Of a stretch of 64,000 bases of DNA, positions 41,139-49,446 are shown in pieces (the first letter of the stretch is position 1; each line of letters starts with the position of its first letter). This DNA comes from Amycolatopsis sp. CA-230715. GTDB lineage: Bacteria; Actinomycetota; Actinomycetes; Mycobacteriales; Pseudonocardiaceae. The stretch lies in NCBI RefSeq assembly GCF_018736145.1, contig NZ_CP059997.1:1-64000 (forward strand). The letters run 5' to 3'. The notes under the pieces are model-generated. The model saw only the letters and a list, made by a program, of their open reading frames with translations, did not search any database and had not been told where the DNA came from. The translations under genes were made by a program, and so were the position numbers.

Positions 41139-41191
41139 GCCCTGAAGGTGGCTTTCGGGGCGCCAGATGCCCCGAAAGCCACCTTCAGGGC
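41139..41191. repeat. Large inverted repeat built from two CCCCGAA-type palindromes
   Basis: A 23-base arm beginning GCCCTGAAGGTGGCTTTC pairs exactly with the arm at 41169-41191, with a 7-base loop. Each arm is itself one copy of the degenerate palindrome repeated at 48.8 and 59.5-60.2 kb. It lies 31 bp downstream of the molybdoenzyme stop and could act as its terminator. Confidence 0.85.
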
Positions 41192-41222
41192 GCCGAGCAG
41201 CGAGCCGTCGAGCCGAGCGCGC

Positions 41223-44200
41223 CTATGCTTCTATGTCCACATCGGACAGAGGGATGGCCTGGCAGGTCAGGCAGCTGCCCGCCACAGTGTCCACTGTGGA
41301 CAAATGGGTGATCTCGCCCCGCCGCACTTCGACGCGGCAGGATTCGCACACCCCGGTGCGGCAGCCGCTGCCGAGCCGGATCCCGGCGGACTCGGCCGCG
41401 TCGAGCAGGGTGCCGGACTCGGGCGTCCAGACGATTTCCCTGCCGGAGCGGGTGAACCGCACGGTCGCGGGCGACAGGGTTTCCGGCACCTCCACCTCGG
41501 TGAAGAACTCCTCGCCGAAGATGTCGAACCGGTCGACCCCGCGCGCGGCGAGCTGCTCGGTCAGCTCGGCCATCATCGCCGCGGGCCCGCACAGGTAGAC
41601 CACCGGCCCGGTGGCGAGGAACTCGTCGAGCCGCTCGTCCACGGTGAACCGGCCGGTGCCCTCGCCGGTCACGTGCCGGACCAGCTCGACACCGGGCAGG
41701 CCAGCGGCCAGCTCGGCGAGGCGGTCCGCGATCGGGGTCTCCCCCTCCTCGCCGCGATGGGTGTAGACCACGCGCACCCGCGGCGGCACCGGCCTGCCCT
41801 CGGCGAGCGTTTCCAGGTACCCGAGGAACGGCGTGATCCCGATTCCGCCGCCGATACACAGCACGGTGCGGTTCCCGCCGACGGGCGGGGTGAACGTGCC
41901 GGTCGGCGCCTTCAGCTCCAGCACGTCCTCGCCGGCGGTGTGCAGGTGCGCCGACATGCGGCCGCCGATGTTCTTCACCGCGATGCGGAGGTCGCCGGTC
42001 CCGTTCGTCAGCGAGTACGCGCGCTGGGTGCCCAGTCGCGGCGCCCTGACCGTCACGTTCTGGCCAGGCCGGAACTCGGGCAGCTCGCCGCCGTCGGCGG
42101 GGCGCAGGGTCAGCGACAACGCGCCGTTTTCCACCGGGGTCCGCCCGGTGACGACGAACGCGCGCCAGCCTGCCCAGTTGCCCGCCGAGGTCTCGGCGTC
42201 CCTGACCAGGTCGCAGGCGACCGCCCGCAGCGGCACCGATCCGCTGATCGGGTCGCGCCTGCGGTCGGACAGCGCGGCGTTGATGTTGCTGGTCCGCCGT
42301 CCCAGCGCGGCGAGGCCGGGCGTGGCGAGCGGGGCCTGGTCGTCCCACCAGCCGTGCTCGGCGATCACCACCCTGTCGTCGAGGCTGTCGTCGAGCCGCA
42401 CGCGCAGCCGCGCTTCCCCGTCCGGCGTGCGGACGATCGCCCAGTCCCCTTCGGCGAGACCGCGTCGCGCGGCGAGCGCCGGGCTGATGTCGACGCCGGG
42501 ATCGGGGGAACGGCGCCGCAGCGAGGCGAGCGAACGCAGCGACGAATGCGTGTAGTGGCCGTTCTTCGCGGTGGTCAGCACGTACGGGAACGCTGCGTCG
42601 CCGGGCGCGATCCCGTCCGGTTCGACGAAGGTGGGCAGCGCGGGCTGCCCGTGCCGCCGCAGCAGCCCCGAATACAGCTCGACGCGGCGGGATTCGGTGC
42701 CGAACCCGGTCACCGTGCCGTCGGCCAGCTCGGTCGCGTACTTCCGCTCGCGCTGGTCGATCGGCACCCTGATCCCGCCGGGGTTCGCCCGCAGTTCGTC
42801 GACGGTGAGGCCGAGCGGGGCGAGCTGGTGGTTCCGGCCCGCGTCCACGTCGCCGCCGAAGAAATCCCCCGACATGCCGAGCCTCGCCGCCAGCCCGGTC
42901 ACGATGTCGTAGTCCGAACGGGACTCACCGGCGGGCGGGATCATCCGCGGCCGGAGCTGGACCAGTTCCTCGCCGTCCGCGCTGTTGTCGAAGCCGATCA
43001 TCAACCCGTCTCGCTCCGGTGGCGCGCACACCGGCAGCAGGAAGTCCGCGGTCGCCGCGGTCGGGTTCTCGAACAGGTCGCACTGCACCTGGAACTCCAG
43101 CGCGCGCAGCGCCCTGCGGTTCTCGTCGGCGGATCCCTGCGACACCACCATGTTCGCGCCGAACCCGATCATCGCGCGCACGCGGTACGGCTCGCCGTCC
43201 AGCACGGCGCGGCGGAAGTCCCGCGCGGTCACGTGCCCCTGCGCGGGCGGGCCGAGCGGCATTTCCTGTTTGCCCAACGCCTTTTCCCGCACCTCGGCGG
43301 GCAGCGCGGCGAAGTCCGCCAGTGGGTTCGGCCGGTGCTTGTCCAGCCAGCGGATGCCGCCCGCGCGGTCGTAGCTGCCGAGCAGCGCGTACAGCACGCT
43401 CATCGCCCGCTCGGTCTGCGTGGCGTTGGTGTGCTGGCCGACCCCGGTCCACGAGTAGTAGGCGACCCGCCGGTACTTCGCCAGCATCGCGTAGAACGCG
43501 GTGACCTCGGCGAGTTCGATCCAGGTGGTCTCGGCGACCTTGGCGGGCGTCCACTCGGCCACGTGCTCGGCGAGCAGATCGAAGGCGGGGCGCACGGCCC
43601 GCCCGTCGGCGAGCCGGAACCGGCCGTGCAGCGCGACGTCGTGCGGCGCGCTCAGCGCCCGGCTCGTGTCGTAGCGCCGCGGTGCCCCGGAAGCGTTGTC
43701 CCACACCAGGAATCCGCCGTTCTCCCGGACCACGTCCCCGGTCTCGGAGTCGACGAGGAACGGCCCGTTGGTCCAGGACCGGACGAACTCCGCGTCGTAG
43801 TGCTCGCCGCCGATCAAGTGGTTGACCGCCCCGAGCGCGAGCGCCGCGTCGGCACCGGGCCGGATGCGCAGCCACTGGTCGGCCTGCTGCCCGCTCCCGC
43901 CGCGCTTCGGGTCGACCACCACCACCTTCGCGCCGTCGCGGCGCGCCTCGGCGATCGCGCTGGCCTGGGCGAGCCAGGTGCGCGCGGGGTTGTGGCCCCA
44001 CAGCACGATCAGCTCGGCCGCGCGGTAGTCCGGCGTCCCGATGCCCTTGCCGAAGGTGAACGCGTGCGCGAAGTTCTTGTGCCAGCCGCAGATCTCGGTG
44101 GCGTACACGGTGTTGGGGCTGCCGAAGGACTGCACGAACCGGTTGACCCACTCGCTGCCGTCGACCATCGGCGTGCCGCTCGGCGTGGTCACCGCGAACG

Positions 44201-44516
44201 CGACCGACTCGGGCCCGCTCTCCTCGCGGATCTCCGCGAGCCTGCCCGCGATCTCGTCGAGCGCTTCGTCCCAGCCCACCCGCACCCAGCCGGGATCGGC
44301 GGCGTCCTTGGGGTTCGTCCGCTTCAGCGGGTGCAGCAGCCGCTTCGGGCTGGCGACCAGCTCGGGCATCGCCCTGCCCTTCGCGCACAGCGCGCCGCCG
44401 CTCGGGTGCCCGTCGAGCGGCTCGACGGCCAGCAGGCGATCGCGGTCGACCACCGAAACGGAGCCGCAGTGCGACTTGCAGAGCGTGCAGTACCCGGGAA
44501 CTCGCTGAACACCCAT
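41223..44516 (-). CDS. Molybdopterin oxidoreductase fused to FNR-type reductase and 2Fe-2S ferredoxin
   Basis: 1097 residues. The N-terminal 700 or so form a bis-MGD molybdoenzyme of the nitrate reductase/formate dehydrogenase superfamily: a 4Fe-4S site C10-x2-C13-x3-C17...C44, and C143 in T-E-I-C-G-W-H is the likely Mo ligand. Then TWIELAEVTAFYAMLAKYRR and a C-terminal MoCo domain. Residues from about 740 form a reductase like those of phthalate dioxygenase: FAD motif QRAYSLTN, NAD site CIGGGIGITPFLGYLE and a plant-type 2Fe-2S domain (C-x4-C-x2-C...C). The chain could pass electrons between NAD(P)H and a Mo substrate without partners. No signal peptide, so cytoplasmic. Nitrate assimilation is possible but no nitrite reductase or transporter is adjacent. 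Confidence 0.92.
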   Translation of the reverse strand: MGVQRVPGYCTLCKSHCGSVSVVDRDRLLAVEPLDGHPSGGALCAKGRAMPELVASPKRLLHPLKRTNPKDAADPGWVRVGWDEALDEIAGRLAEIREESGPESVAFAVTTPSGTPMVDGSEWVNRFVQSFGSPNTVYATEICGWHKNFAHAFTFGKGIGTPDYRAAELIVLWGHNPARTWLAQASAIAEARRDGAKVVVVDPKRGGSGQQADQWLRIRPGADAALALGAVNHLIGGEHYDAEFVRSWTNGPFLVDSETGDVVRENGGFLVWDNASGAPRRYDTSRALSAPHDVALHGRFRLADGRAVRPAFDLLAEHVAEWTPAKVAETTWIELAEVTAFYAMLAKYRRVAYYSWTGVGQHTNATQTERAMSVLYALLGSYDRAGGIRWLDKHRPNPLADFAALPAEVREKALGKQEMPLGPPAQGHVTARDFRRAVLDGEPYRVRAMIGFGANMVVSQGSADENRRALRALEFQVQCDLFENPTAATADFLLPVCAPPERDGLMIGFDNSADGEELVQLRPRMIPPAGESRSDYDIVTGLAARLGMSGDFFGGDVDAGRNHQLAPLGLTVDELRANPGGIRVPIDQRERKYATELADGTVTGFGTESRRVELYSGLLRRHGQPALPTFVEPDGIAPGDAAFPYVLTTAKNGHYTHSSLRSLASLRRRSPDPGVDISPALAARRGLAEGDWAIVRTPDGEARLRVRLDDSLDDRVVIAEHGWWDDQAPLATPGLAALGRRTSNINAALSDRRRDPISGSVPLRAVACDLVRDAETSAGNWAGWRAFVVTGRTPVENGALSLTLRPADGGELPEFRPGQNVTVRAPRLGTQRAYSLTNGTGDLRIAVKNIGGRMSAHLHTAGEDVLELKAPTGTFTPPVGGNRTVLCIGGGIGITPFLGYLETLAEGRPVPPRVRVVYTHRGEEGETPIADRLAELAAGLPGVELVRHVTGEGTGRFTVDERLDEFLATGPVVYLCGPAAMMAELTEQLAARGVDRFDIFGEEFFTEVEVPETLSPATVRFTRSGREIVWTPESGTLLDAAESAGIRLGSGCRTGVCESCRVEVRRGEITHLSTVDTVAGSCLTCQAIPLSDVDIEA

Positions 44517-44553
44517 ACCGACACGGTACCTACCGGATCATGCTCCGGACACG

Positions 44554-44589
44554 GGTTTCCGGGCGGGGTGCGCACCCCGCCCGGAAACC
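44554..44589 (-). terminator. 36-base perfect palindrome, terminator downstream of chitinase
   Basis: GGTTTCCGGGCGGGGTGC followed immediately by its exact complement (no loop in DNA), between the chitinase stop and the molybdoenzyme start on the same strand. It insulates the molybdoenzyme from chitinase transcription. Confidence 0.8.
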
Positions 44590-44609
44590 GCGCCCGCGCC
44601 GAAAAGGGC

Positions 44610-46364
44610 TCAGGTGATGGAGAAGTCGTCGGCGTAGACCGCGCCCTGGCCGTACCAGCCGTGCGCGAACACCGTCACCGCGCCCGAGGCGCCGGTGGTG
44701 AACGGCACGCTCAGCTGGGTCCAGCCGGTCGACGAGGTCCACGTGCTCGCGCTGGCGCCGCCGCTCACCCCGAGGTAGGCGTAGTTGCCCTGCACCCAGG
44801 CTTTGAGCGTGTACGCGTGGTTCGGCTGCAGCGCGACGTTCTGGCGGACCTCACCGGTCTGCGAACCGGTCGCGGCGAGCTGTAGCGCGTGCGCGCCGGA
44901 ATGCGCCGGGCTGGCGACCACCGAGGCCTCACCGCTCCACGGGCTCAGCGCGCCGGTTTCCAGCCCGCCGTTGACGACCGAGCCGCCGGGGTTCGCGCCG
45001 TTGACGGTGAGCGTGTAGGTGGCCGTGCGGGTCACGCTCTTGCCGCCGGAGGAGCCCGTGCCGGTCACCGTGATCGGGTAGGTGCCCGGCGGGGCCGCCG
45101 CGGTGGTCGAGACCGACAGCGTCGCCTTGGCGCCCGCGGTGACCGTCGCGGGGCTGACCGAGGCGCTGACCCCTTCCGGCGCGCCGCTGACGCTGAGCGT
45201 GACCTGCTGGGCCGCGCCGTTGGTGAGCGCGGTGGCGACGGTGGGCGTGACCGAACCGCCGGGGTCGACCGCGCCCGAAGCCGGGTTCACCGCGACCGAA
45301 AAGTCGTCCGCGGGCTGGCTGCCGCCGCCGGTGAACGGGGCGAAGGTCTTGCTGAACTGCCAGGTGTCCTGCTGGATTCCGGAGCAGCTGTCGGACCCCT
45401 TCGTGCCGGGGCAGCCGCCGTTGTCGCGCTGCAACGCCCAGAACGACAGCGTGTTGATCCCCTTCGACACCGCCCAGTCGTAGACCACGGGCCCGTCGGC
45501 GGTGGTGAAGGTCTCCGCGGGGCCGAAGTCGTCGATGCCGATCATCTCGGTGACCCCGACCATCGCCCACAGCTGCGCCTGGGTCTTGCCCGGGTAGAGC
45601 GCGGCAAGCTGCGAGACCAGCCCGGTGGCCGCGGTCTTGGTGTCCTCGGCCATGTTGTGCGCGGCGTTGTCGTAGTAGTCGAAGGTCATCAGGTTGACGA
45701 CGTCCACGCGCGCGTTGTTGGACACCGCGTTTTGCAGCACGGCGAGCCCGGAATCGGCGGGCCCGTGCGTCGTGGTGGGCAGAGTGTAGGAGAACTGCAC
45801 GGAGCGCCCGGTGGACGCCGCCCAGTCCTGCACCTTCTTGATCGCCTTGTTCCGGCGGTCGATCCCCGCGGTGTTCGTCAGCGAATTGTCCTCGATGTCC
45901 AGATCGATCCGCGGGATGTCGTAGGTGGTGATCACGTTTTCGAACACCGACGCGATCGAGTCCACATTGGTGCAGCTGTCCGCGATCTCGGTGCCGGTGT
46001 TGTCCGCGGTGTAGCCGCCGAAGGACGGGATGACGTCACCGCCGCGTGCCTGGATGGTGTCGATGTCGGCGCCGAAGGTGCCCTGCCCGATCGGCATGCC
46101 CGCGTCGCCGTTCCAGTAGGCGGTGCAGGAGCCCTTCGTCGCGGCCTGCAGGAAGGCCATGGTCAGGTGCTTCGCGCCCGACTGCTGCGAGAGCGCCGCC
46201 GGGCTCTGGCCGGTCCACGCCTCGAAGTACGGCGCGAAGACGTGCGATGGAAGTGCGGTGGCCGCGTGTGCCTGCCCGGCACCCGCCACGGCGAGCCCCG
46301 CGGTGACGACGACGGCGGCGGTCAGCGAACTGAGGTGTTTCAGGATCGGTCTGTACCCACGCAT
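44610..46364 (-). CDS. Secreted GH18 chitinase with Ig-like and carbohydrate-binding C-terminal region
   Basis: 584 residues. Sec signal peptide ends at GQAHAAT. The GH18 domain (about 40-340) has VFAPYFEAWTG, PSFGGYTADN, the catalytic D-x-D-x-E in RIDLDIEDN, and VVNLMTFDYYDN, FWALQRDN. This is the ChiC/ChiD-like short-barrel subgroup common in Streptomyces-type bacteria. Residues 345-450 form a Ser/Thr-rich Ig-like linker (VSGAPEGVSASVSPATVTAGAKATLSV), and the last 130 a CBM4/9-like domain (VNGGLETGALSPWSG ... YADDFSIT). It degrades chitin outside the cell. A DasR-type operator lies upstream, predicting GlcN-6-P-dependent induction. Confidence 0.93.
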   Translation of the reverse strand: MRGYRPILKHLSSLTAAVVVTAGLAVAGAGQAHAATALPSHVFAPYFEAWTGQSPAALSQQSGAKHLTMAFLQAATKGSCTAYWNGDAGMPIGQGTFGADIDTIQARGGDVIPSFGGYTADNTGTEIADSCTNVDSIASVFENVITTYDIPRIDLDIEDNSLTNTAGIDRRNKAIKKVQDWAASTGRSVQFSYTLPTTTHGPADSGLAVLQNAVSNNARVDVVNLMTFDYYDNAAHNMAEDTKTAATGLVSQLAALYPGKTQAQLWAMVGVTEMIGIDDFGPAETFTTADGPVVYDWAVSKGINTLSFWALQRDNGGCPGTKGSDSCSGIQQDTWQFSKTFAPFTGGGSQPADDFSVAVNPASGAVDPGGSVTPTVATALTNGAAQQVTLSVSGAPEGVSASVSPATVTAGAKATLSVSTTAAAPPGTYPITVTGTGSSGGKSVTRTATYTLTVNGANPGGSVVNGGLETGALSPWSGEASVVASPAHSGAHALQLAATGSQTGEVRQNVALQPNHAYTLKAWVQGNYAYLGVSGGASASTWTSSTGWTQLSVPFTTGASGAVTVFAHGWYGQGAVYADDFSIT

Positions 46365-46425
46365 GTGCGCTCCATGAGCAAAGGGGGCGAGGAGGCGCCG
46401 GGCCTCGGCGCCGTGTCGACCAGAA

Positions 46426-46441
46426 TTGGACTAGACCACTG
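46426..46441. promoter_or_regulatory. DasR-type operator (dre site) for the chitinase gene
   Basis: ATTGGACTAGACCACT matches the consensus ACTGGTCTAGACCACT at 14 of 16 positions and lies 62-77 bp upstream of the chitinase start. DasR control of chitinases is established in Streptomyces. Confidence 0.75.
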
Positions 46442-46610
46442 CCGTGTCAAGCGATGCGGCCAAGCGGCCGACGACCAAAGTCGGGCCCTTCTCACCATGC
46501 GCGCATCGTGACGGAAATCGTGCACACATAGTTGCTATTGCGTACCAACGATTCGCGTCGTCTAATGTGGGAATGCTGATCGAAGAGCGGCTTCTCGAAG
46601 AGCAACCGTG

Positions 46611-48701
46611 ATGCGCGCCAAGGGAATCGGAGCGGTGCTCGCCGCCGTGGCCCTGTCGGTTTCGTTCGGTGTCGCGCCCGCGGATGCGGCGCCGGAAACG
46701 ATTCTCGGATTCACACCGAAGCATTCGGCCGCACAACGGGCGGCCGAACAGACGTTCTCCGGCGTCCTCTCCCCCGCTGTCGCCCGTGAGCTCGACCGCG
46801 ACCTCGCCCACGAGACCGGCCTCGTGTCGACGCCAGGCGACTACAAGCGGATGCGGAAGGTGGTGGACTACCTGCGCTCGTACGGGCTCCAGCCGCAGGT
46901 GCACACCTACTACGTCTACCAGTCGGTACCCCGCCGGATCGAGGTCACGATGACCTCGCCGCGGCGGATCACCTTGCCCACCAAGGAACCCTGCCTCGCG
47001 GTCGAGACGGACTGCGCGAACATGGTCGTCGGCTACAACGCGCTGTCGCCGTCCGGCGACGTCACCGCGCCGGTCGTCTACGCGAACTACGCGACCCCCG
47101 CGGACTTCGCCGAGCTGGACAAGCGCGGCATCAGCGTCGAGGGCAAGGTGGTGCTCGCCCGCTACGGCGCGAACTTCCGCGGGGTGAAGAGCAAGCTGGC
47201 CGCCGCGCACGGCGCGAAGGCCGTAATCATCTACTCCGACCCGAAGGACGACGGGAACACCAACGGCGCGGTCTACCCTGGCGGGCCGTGGCGCAACCCC
47301 GACGGCATCCAGCGCGGCAGCGTGCAGCAGTTGATGCAGTACGGCGGCGATCCGCTGACGCCGGGCTGGGCGTCCACGAAGGACGCGCCGCGCATCGACC
47401 CCAAGGATTCGAACATCGCGCCGATCCCGACCACGCCGATCTCCTACGCGGCGGCGGAACCGCTGCTCAAGGCGCTCGGCGGGCCGCAGGTGCCGGCGAA
47501 CTTCCAGGGCGGGCTGCCGTTCCCGTACCACTTCGGCCCTGGGCCGACCACGGTGCGCGTCAACCTCGACATCGCCTACGAGACGAAGCCGCTGTGGGAC
47601 GTCACCGCGACCGTGCCGGGCCGCAGCCAGCCCGACCAGACCGTCTACGTCGGCGCGCACCGCGACTCGTGGACCTACGGCAGCGACGACAACCTCTCCG
47701 GCACCGAGGCGGTGCTGCAGATCGGCCGCGGCATCGGCGCGCTGCTCAAGACCGGCTGGCGCCCCGAACGGTCGATCACGCTCGCCACGTGGGACGGCGA
47801 GGAGTACGGGCTGTTCGGGTCCACCGAGTACGCCGAACAGATGGGTGACCGGCTCAAGGGCGCGGTGACCTACCTCAACATGGACGGCGCGGGCGGCAAG
47901 CACTTCGGGGCCGCGGGCACGCCCTCGCTGGACCGGACCATCCGCCAGGTCACGAAGGACGTGCCGTGGCCGGGCACGAAGGGCTCCGCCTACGACGCGT
48001 GGGTGGCGGACCACGGCGGAAAGGTCCCGCCGATCTCCCGCCTCGGCAGCGGCTCGGACTACACGGCGTTCTTCGACCGCTTCGGCGTGCCGTCGGCCAA
48101 CATCGGGTCCAGCACCGACAGCGGCAACTACCACTGCTCGTGCGACAACTTCTGGATGGAGGACCACTACATCGACCCGACGTGGCAGTACCACGTTGCC
48201 ACCGCGCAGACGGTCGGGCTGACCACGTTGCGCCTGGCGAACGCGGACGTCCTGCCGATGTACTACAGCGACTACGCCGCCGAAACCGGCGACTACCTGA
48301 CCGCGTTCGGCAAGCAGCAGTCCACTGTGGACGTCTCGGGGCTGAAGGAGCGCGCGGCGCAGTGGCAGCGCGCGGCCAAGGCGGCGGAGGACAGGGTGGC
48401 CAACCGGCTCGCGACCGGCGGCGACGGCCCGATCGAGGGGATCCGGAACAGCATTGCCAGCAGGCTGTTCTCGGCCACCGAACGGCAGTTGCTCACCGAC
48501 GCCGGGCTGCCCGGCCGCCCCTGGTACCGGCACCAGGTCTACGCGCCGGGGATCAACGCGGGCTACGGCACGCAGGTCCTGCCCGGCTTGCACGATGCCG
48601 TGCTGGAACGCCACAACCCGGCGGAGGCGGCGACGGCCGCCGACTCGTTCGACGCGTCACTGCGCAAGGCGACCGCCGTGGTCTCCGCCGCAGGCTGGTA
48701 A
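46611..48701 (+). CDS. Secreted M28-family zinc peptidase (glutamate carboxypeptidase II/PSMA-like)
   Basis: About 696 residues from ATG 46611 (GTG 46608 in frame). A Sec signal peptide ends near PADAAPE. Domain order: N-terminal segment, a protease-associated domain (about 140-300; GKVVLARYGANFRGVKSKLAAAHGAKAVIIYSD), the M28 domain with zinc ligands in VGAHRDSW, GSDDNLSGT, WDGEEYGLFGS and a C-terminal transferrin-receptor-like dimerisation region. The combination is that of PSMA/TfR proteins rather than of short bacterial aminopeptidases. It would remove C-terminal glutamate or other residues from peptides outside the cell. Confidence 0.92.
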   Translation: MRAKGIGAVLAAVALSVSFGVAPADAAPETILGFTPKHSAAQRAAEQTFSGVLSPAVARELDRDLAHETGLVSTPGDYKRMRKVVDYLRSYGLQPQVHTYYVYQSVPRRIEVTMTSPRRITLPTKEPCLAVETDCANMVVGYNALSPSGDVTAPVVYANYATPADFAELDKRGISVEGKVVLARYGANFRGVKSKLAAAHGAKAVIIYSDPKDDGNTNGAVYPGGPWRNPDGIQRGSVQQLMQYGGDPLTPGWASTKDAPRIDPKDSNIAPIPTTPISYAAAEPLLKALGGPQVPANFQGGLPFPYHFGPGPTTVRVNLDIAYETKPLWDVTATVPGRSQPDQTVYVGAHRDSWTYGSDDNLSGTEAVLQIGRGIGALLKTGWRPERSITLATWDGEEYGLFGSTEYAEQMGDRLKGAVTYLNMDGAGGKHFGAAGTPSLDRTIRQVTKDVPWPGTKGSAYDAWVADHGGKVPPISRLGSGSDYTAFFDRFGVPSANIGSSTDSGNYHCSCDNFWMEDHYIDPTWQYHVATAQTVGLTTLRLANADVLPMYYSDYAAETGDYLTAFGKQQSTVDVSGLKERAAQWQRAAKAAEDRVANRLATGGDGPIEGIRNSIASRLFSATERQLLTDAGLPGRPWYRHQVYAPGINAGYGTQVLPGLHDAVLERHNPAEAATAADSFDASLRKATAVVSAAGW

Positions 48702-48719
48702 CCCTCGCCCGCGGCGGGC

Positions 48720-48740
48720 CGCTTCGCTCCTGGCGAAGCG
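48720..48740 (+). terminator. Terminator-like hairpin after the M28 peptidase
   Basis: CGCTTCGC and GCGAAGCG with a 5-base loop, 19 bp after the stop, flanked by further GC pairing (CCCGCGG repeats). Confidence 0.65.
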
Positions 48741-48766
48741 TTCTGCCCGCGGCAGACCGCTCGGTG

Positions 48767-49032
48767 CCCCGAAAGTGAACTTCGGGGCGCCGGATTCCCC
48801 GAAGGTCACTTTCAGGGCAAGCGCGTCGCGGTGGCCGAGCGTGCGAGGGGTCGATTCGCGACGCCTAGCGCCCCGAAGGTGGCCTTCGGGGCATGCCCGG
48901 CGCTGCCCGCACCCTCGCGAGGGCCGAGAAAGTGGCGCTGGATTCCCCGAAGGTGGCCTTCGGGGACCAGTCGAGGTGATCTCCCGGAACCACCGCGCCG
49001 CGCACCCGATGCCCCGAAAGTGACGTTCGGGG
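48767..49032. repeat. Cluster of five CCCCGAA-(R)GT...TTCGGGG palindromic repeats
   Basis: Units start at 48767, 48797, 48871, 48945 and 49012. Each is a 21-bp near-palindrome opening CCCCGAA and closing TTCGGGG (or TTCAGGG). Spacer segments such as GAAAGTGGCGCT also recur in the 59.5-60.2 kb field in opposite orientation, so larger composite units have been copied. No ORF encoding a REP-type transposase is near. Confidence 0.85.
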
Positions 49033-49314
49033 CACACCAAGGGCCGCCGGGCATCCGGCACGGGGTGCGAAAATCGGATCGCCGCGCTGCCGGGAAATTC
49101 GTTTCCCTATTGAGACAGTGTCCGCACCAGCGATTTCGCGTTCATCGCGTCGAGCGCGTGAGAAAGGCGGAACACGGACCCGTTCGGCGGTACCCGGCGG
49201 CCACTCGGGCGAAGCTCTTCGCTCCCTGTCGACCATTTTTCGGGAAACAAGCGGCCGATCCGGTCGACTTCAGCCGTCATACGGGGAAGCACGCAGTAGG
49301 GGAACCGCCGCGAA

Positions 49315-49338
49315 GAAATGGCCGCTAGCGGCCATTTC
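49315..49338. repeat. 24-bp perfect palindrome upstream of the ATPase/receptor unit
   Basis: GAAATGGCCGCT followed directly by its exact reverse complement. It lies 109 bp before the ATG at 49447 and about 45 bp before the -10-like TATAGT, a position suited to an operator. Confidence 0.6.
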
Positions 49339-49446
49339 GCACACCGTGAGACCGCGCGCGGCCCATCGACGGCGGTCGGATGTCTATAGTTGGCGCACCG
49401 AAACCGCCGCGGCAGGGGGCACGTGCCGCTCGGACGAAGGGGGACG

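Larger units (their letters stand above)
48702..49446. other. 745-bp gap: terminator, five palindromic repeats, long palindrome, promoter
   Basis: Holds a hairpin at 48720, the repeat cluster 48767-49032, a 24-bp palindrome at 49315 and a -10-like TATAGT near 49384 for the ATPase gene. Antisense frames here (for example 49107-49454) lack coding character. Confidence 0.6.

Noticed and set aside
34130..41300. TCCACTGTGGA/TCCACAATGGA-like palindromes as operators
   Set aside because: This pattern recurs inside coding regions across the window as a codon-context effect and in unrelated intergenic places, so it is not specific.
40809..44885. 1358-codon open frame on the plus strand
   Set aside because: Antisense shadow of the molybdoenzyme gene; its composition (Arg/Gly/Ala/Pro-rich, no domains) is that of the non-coding strand of a high-GC gene.
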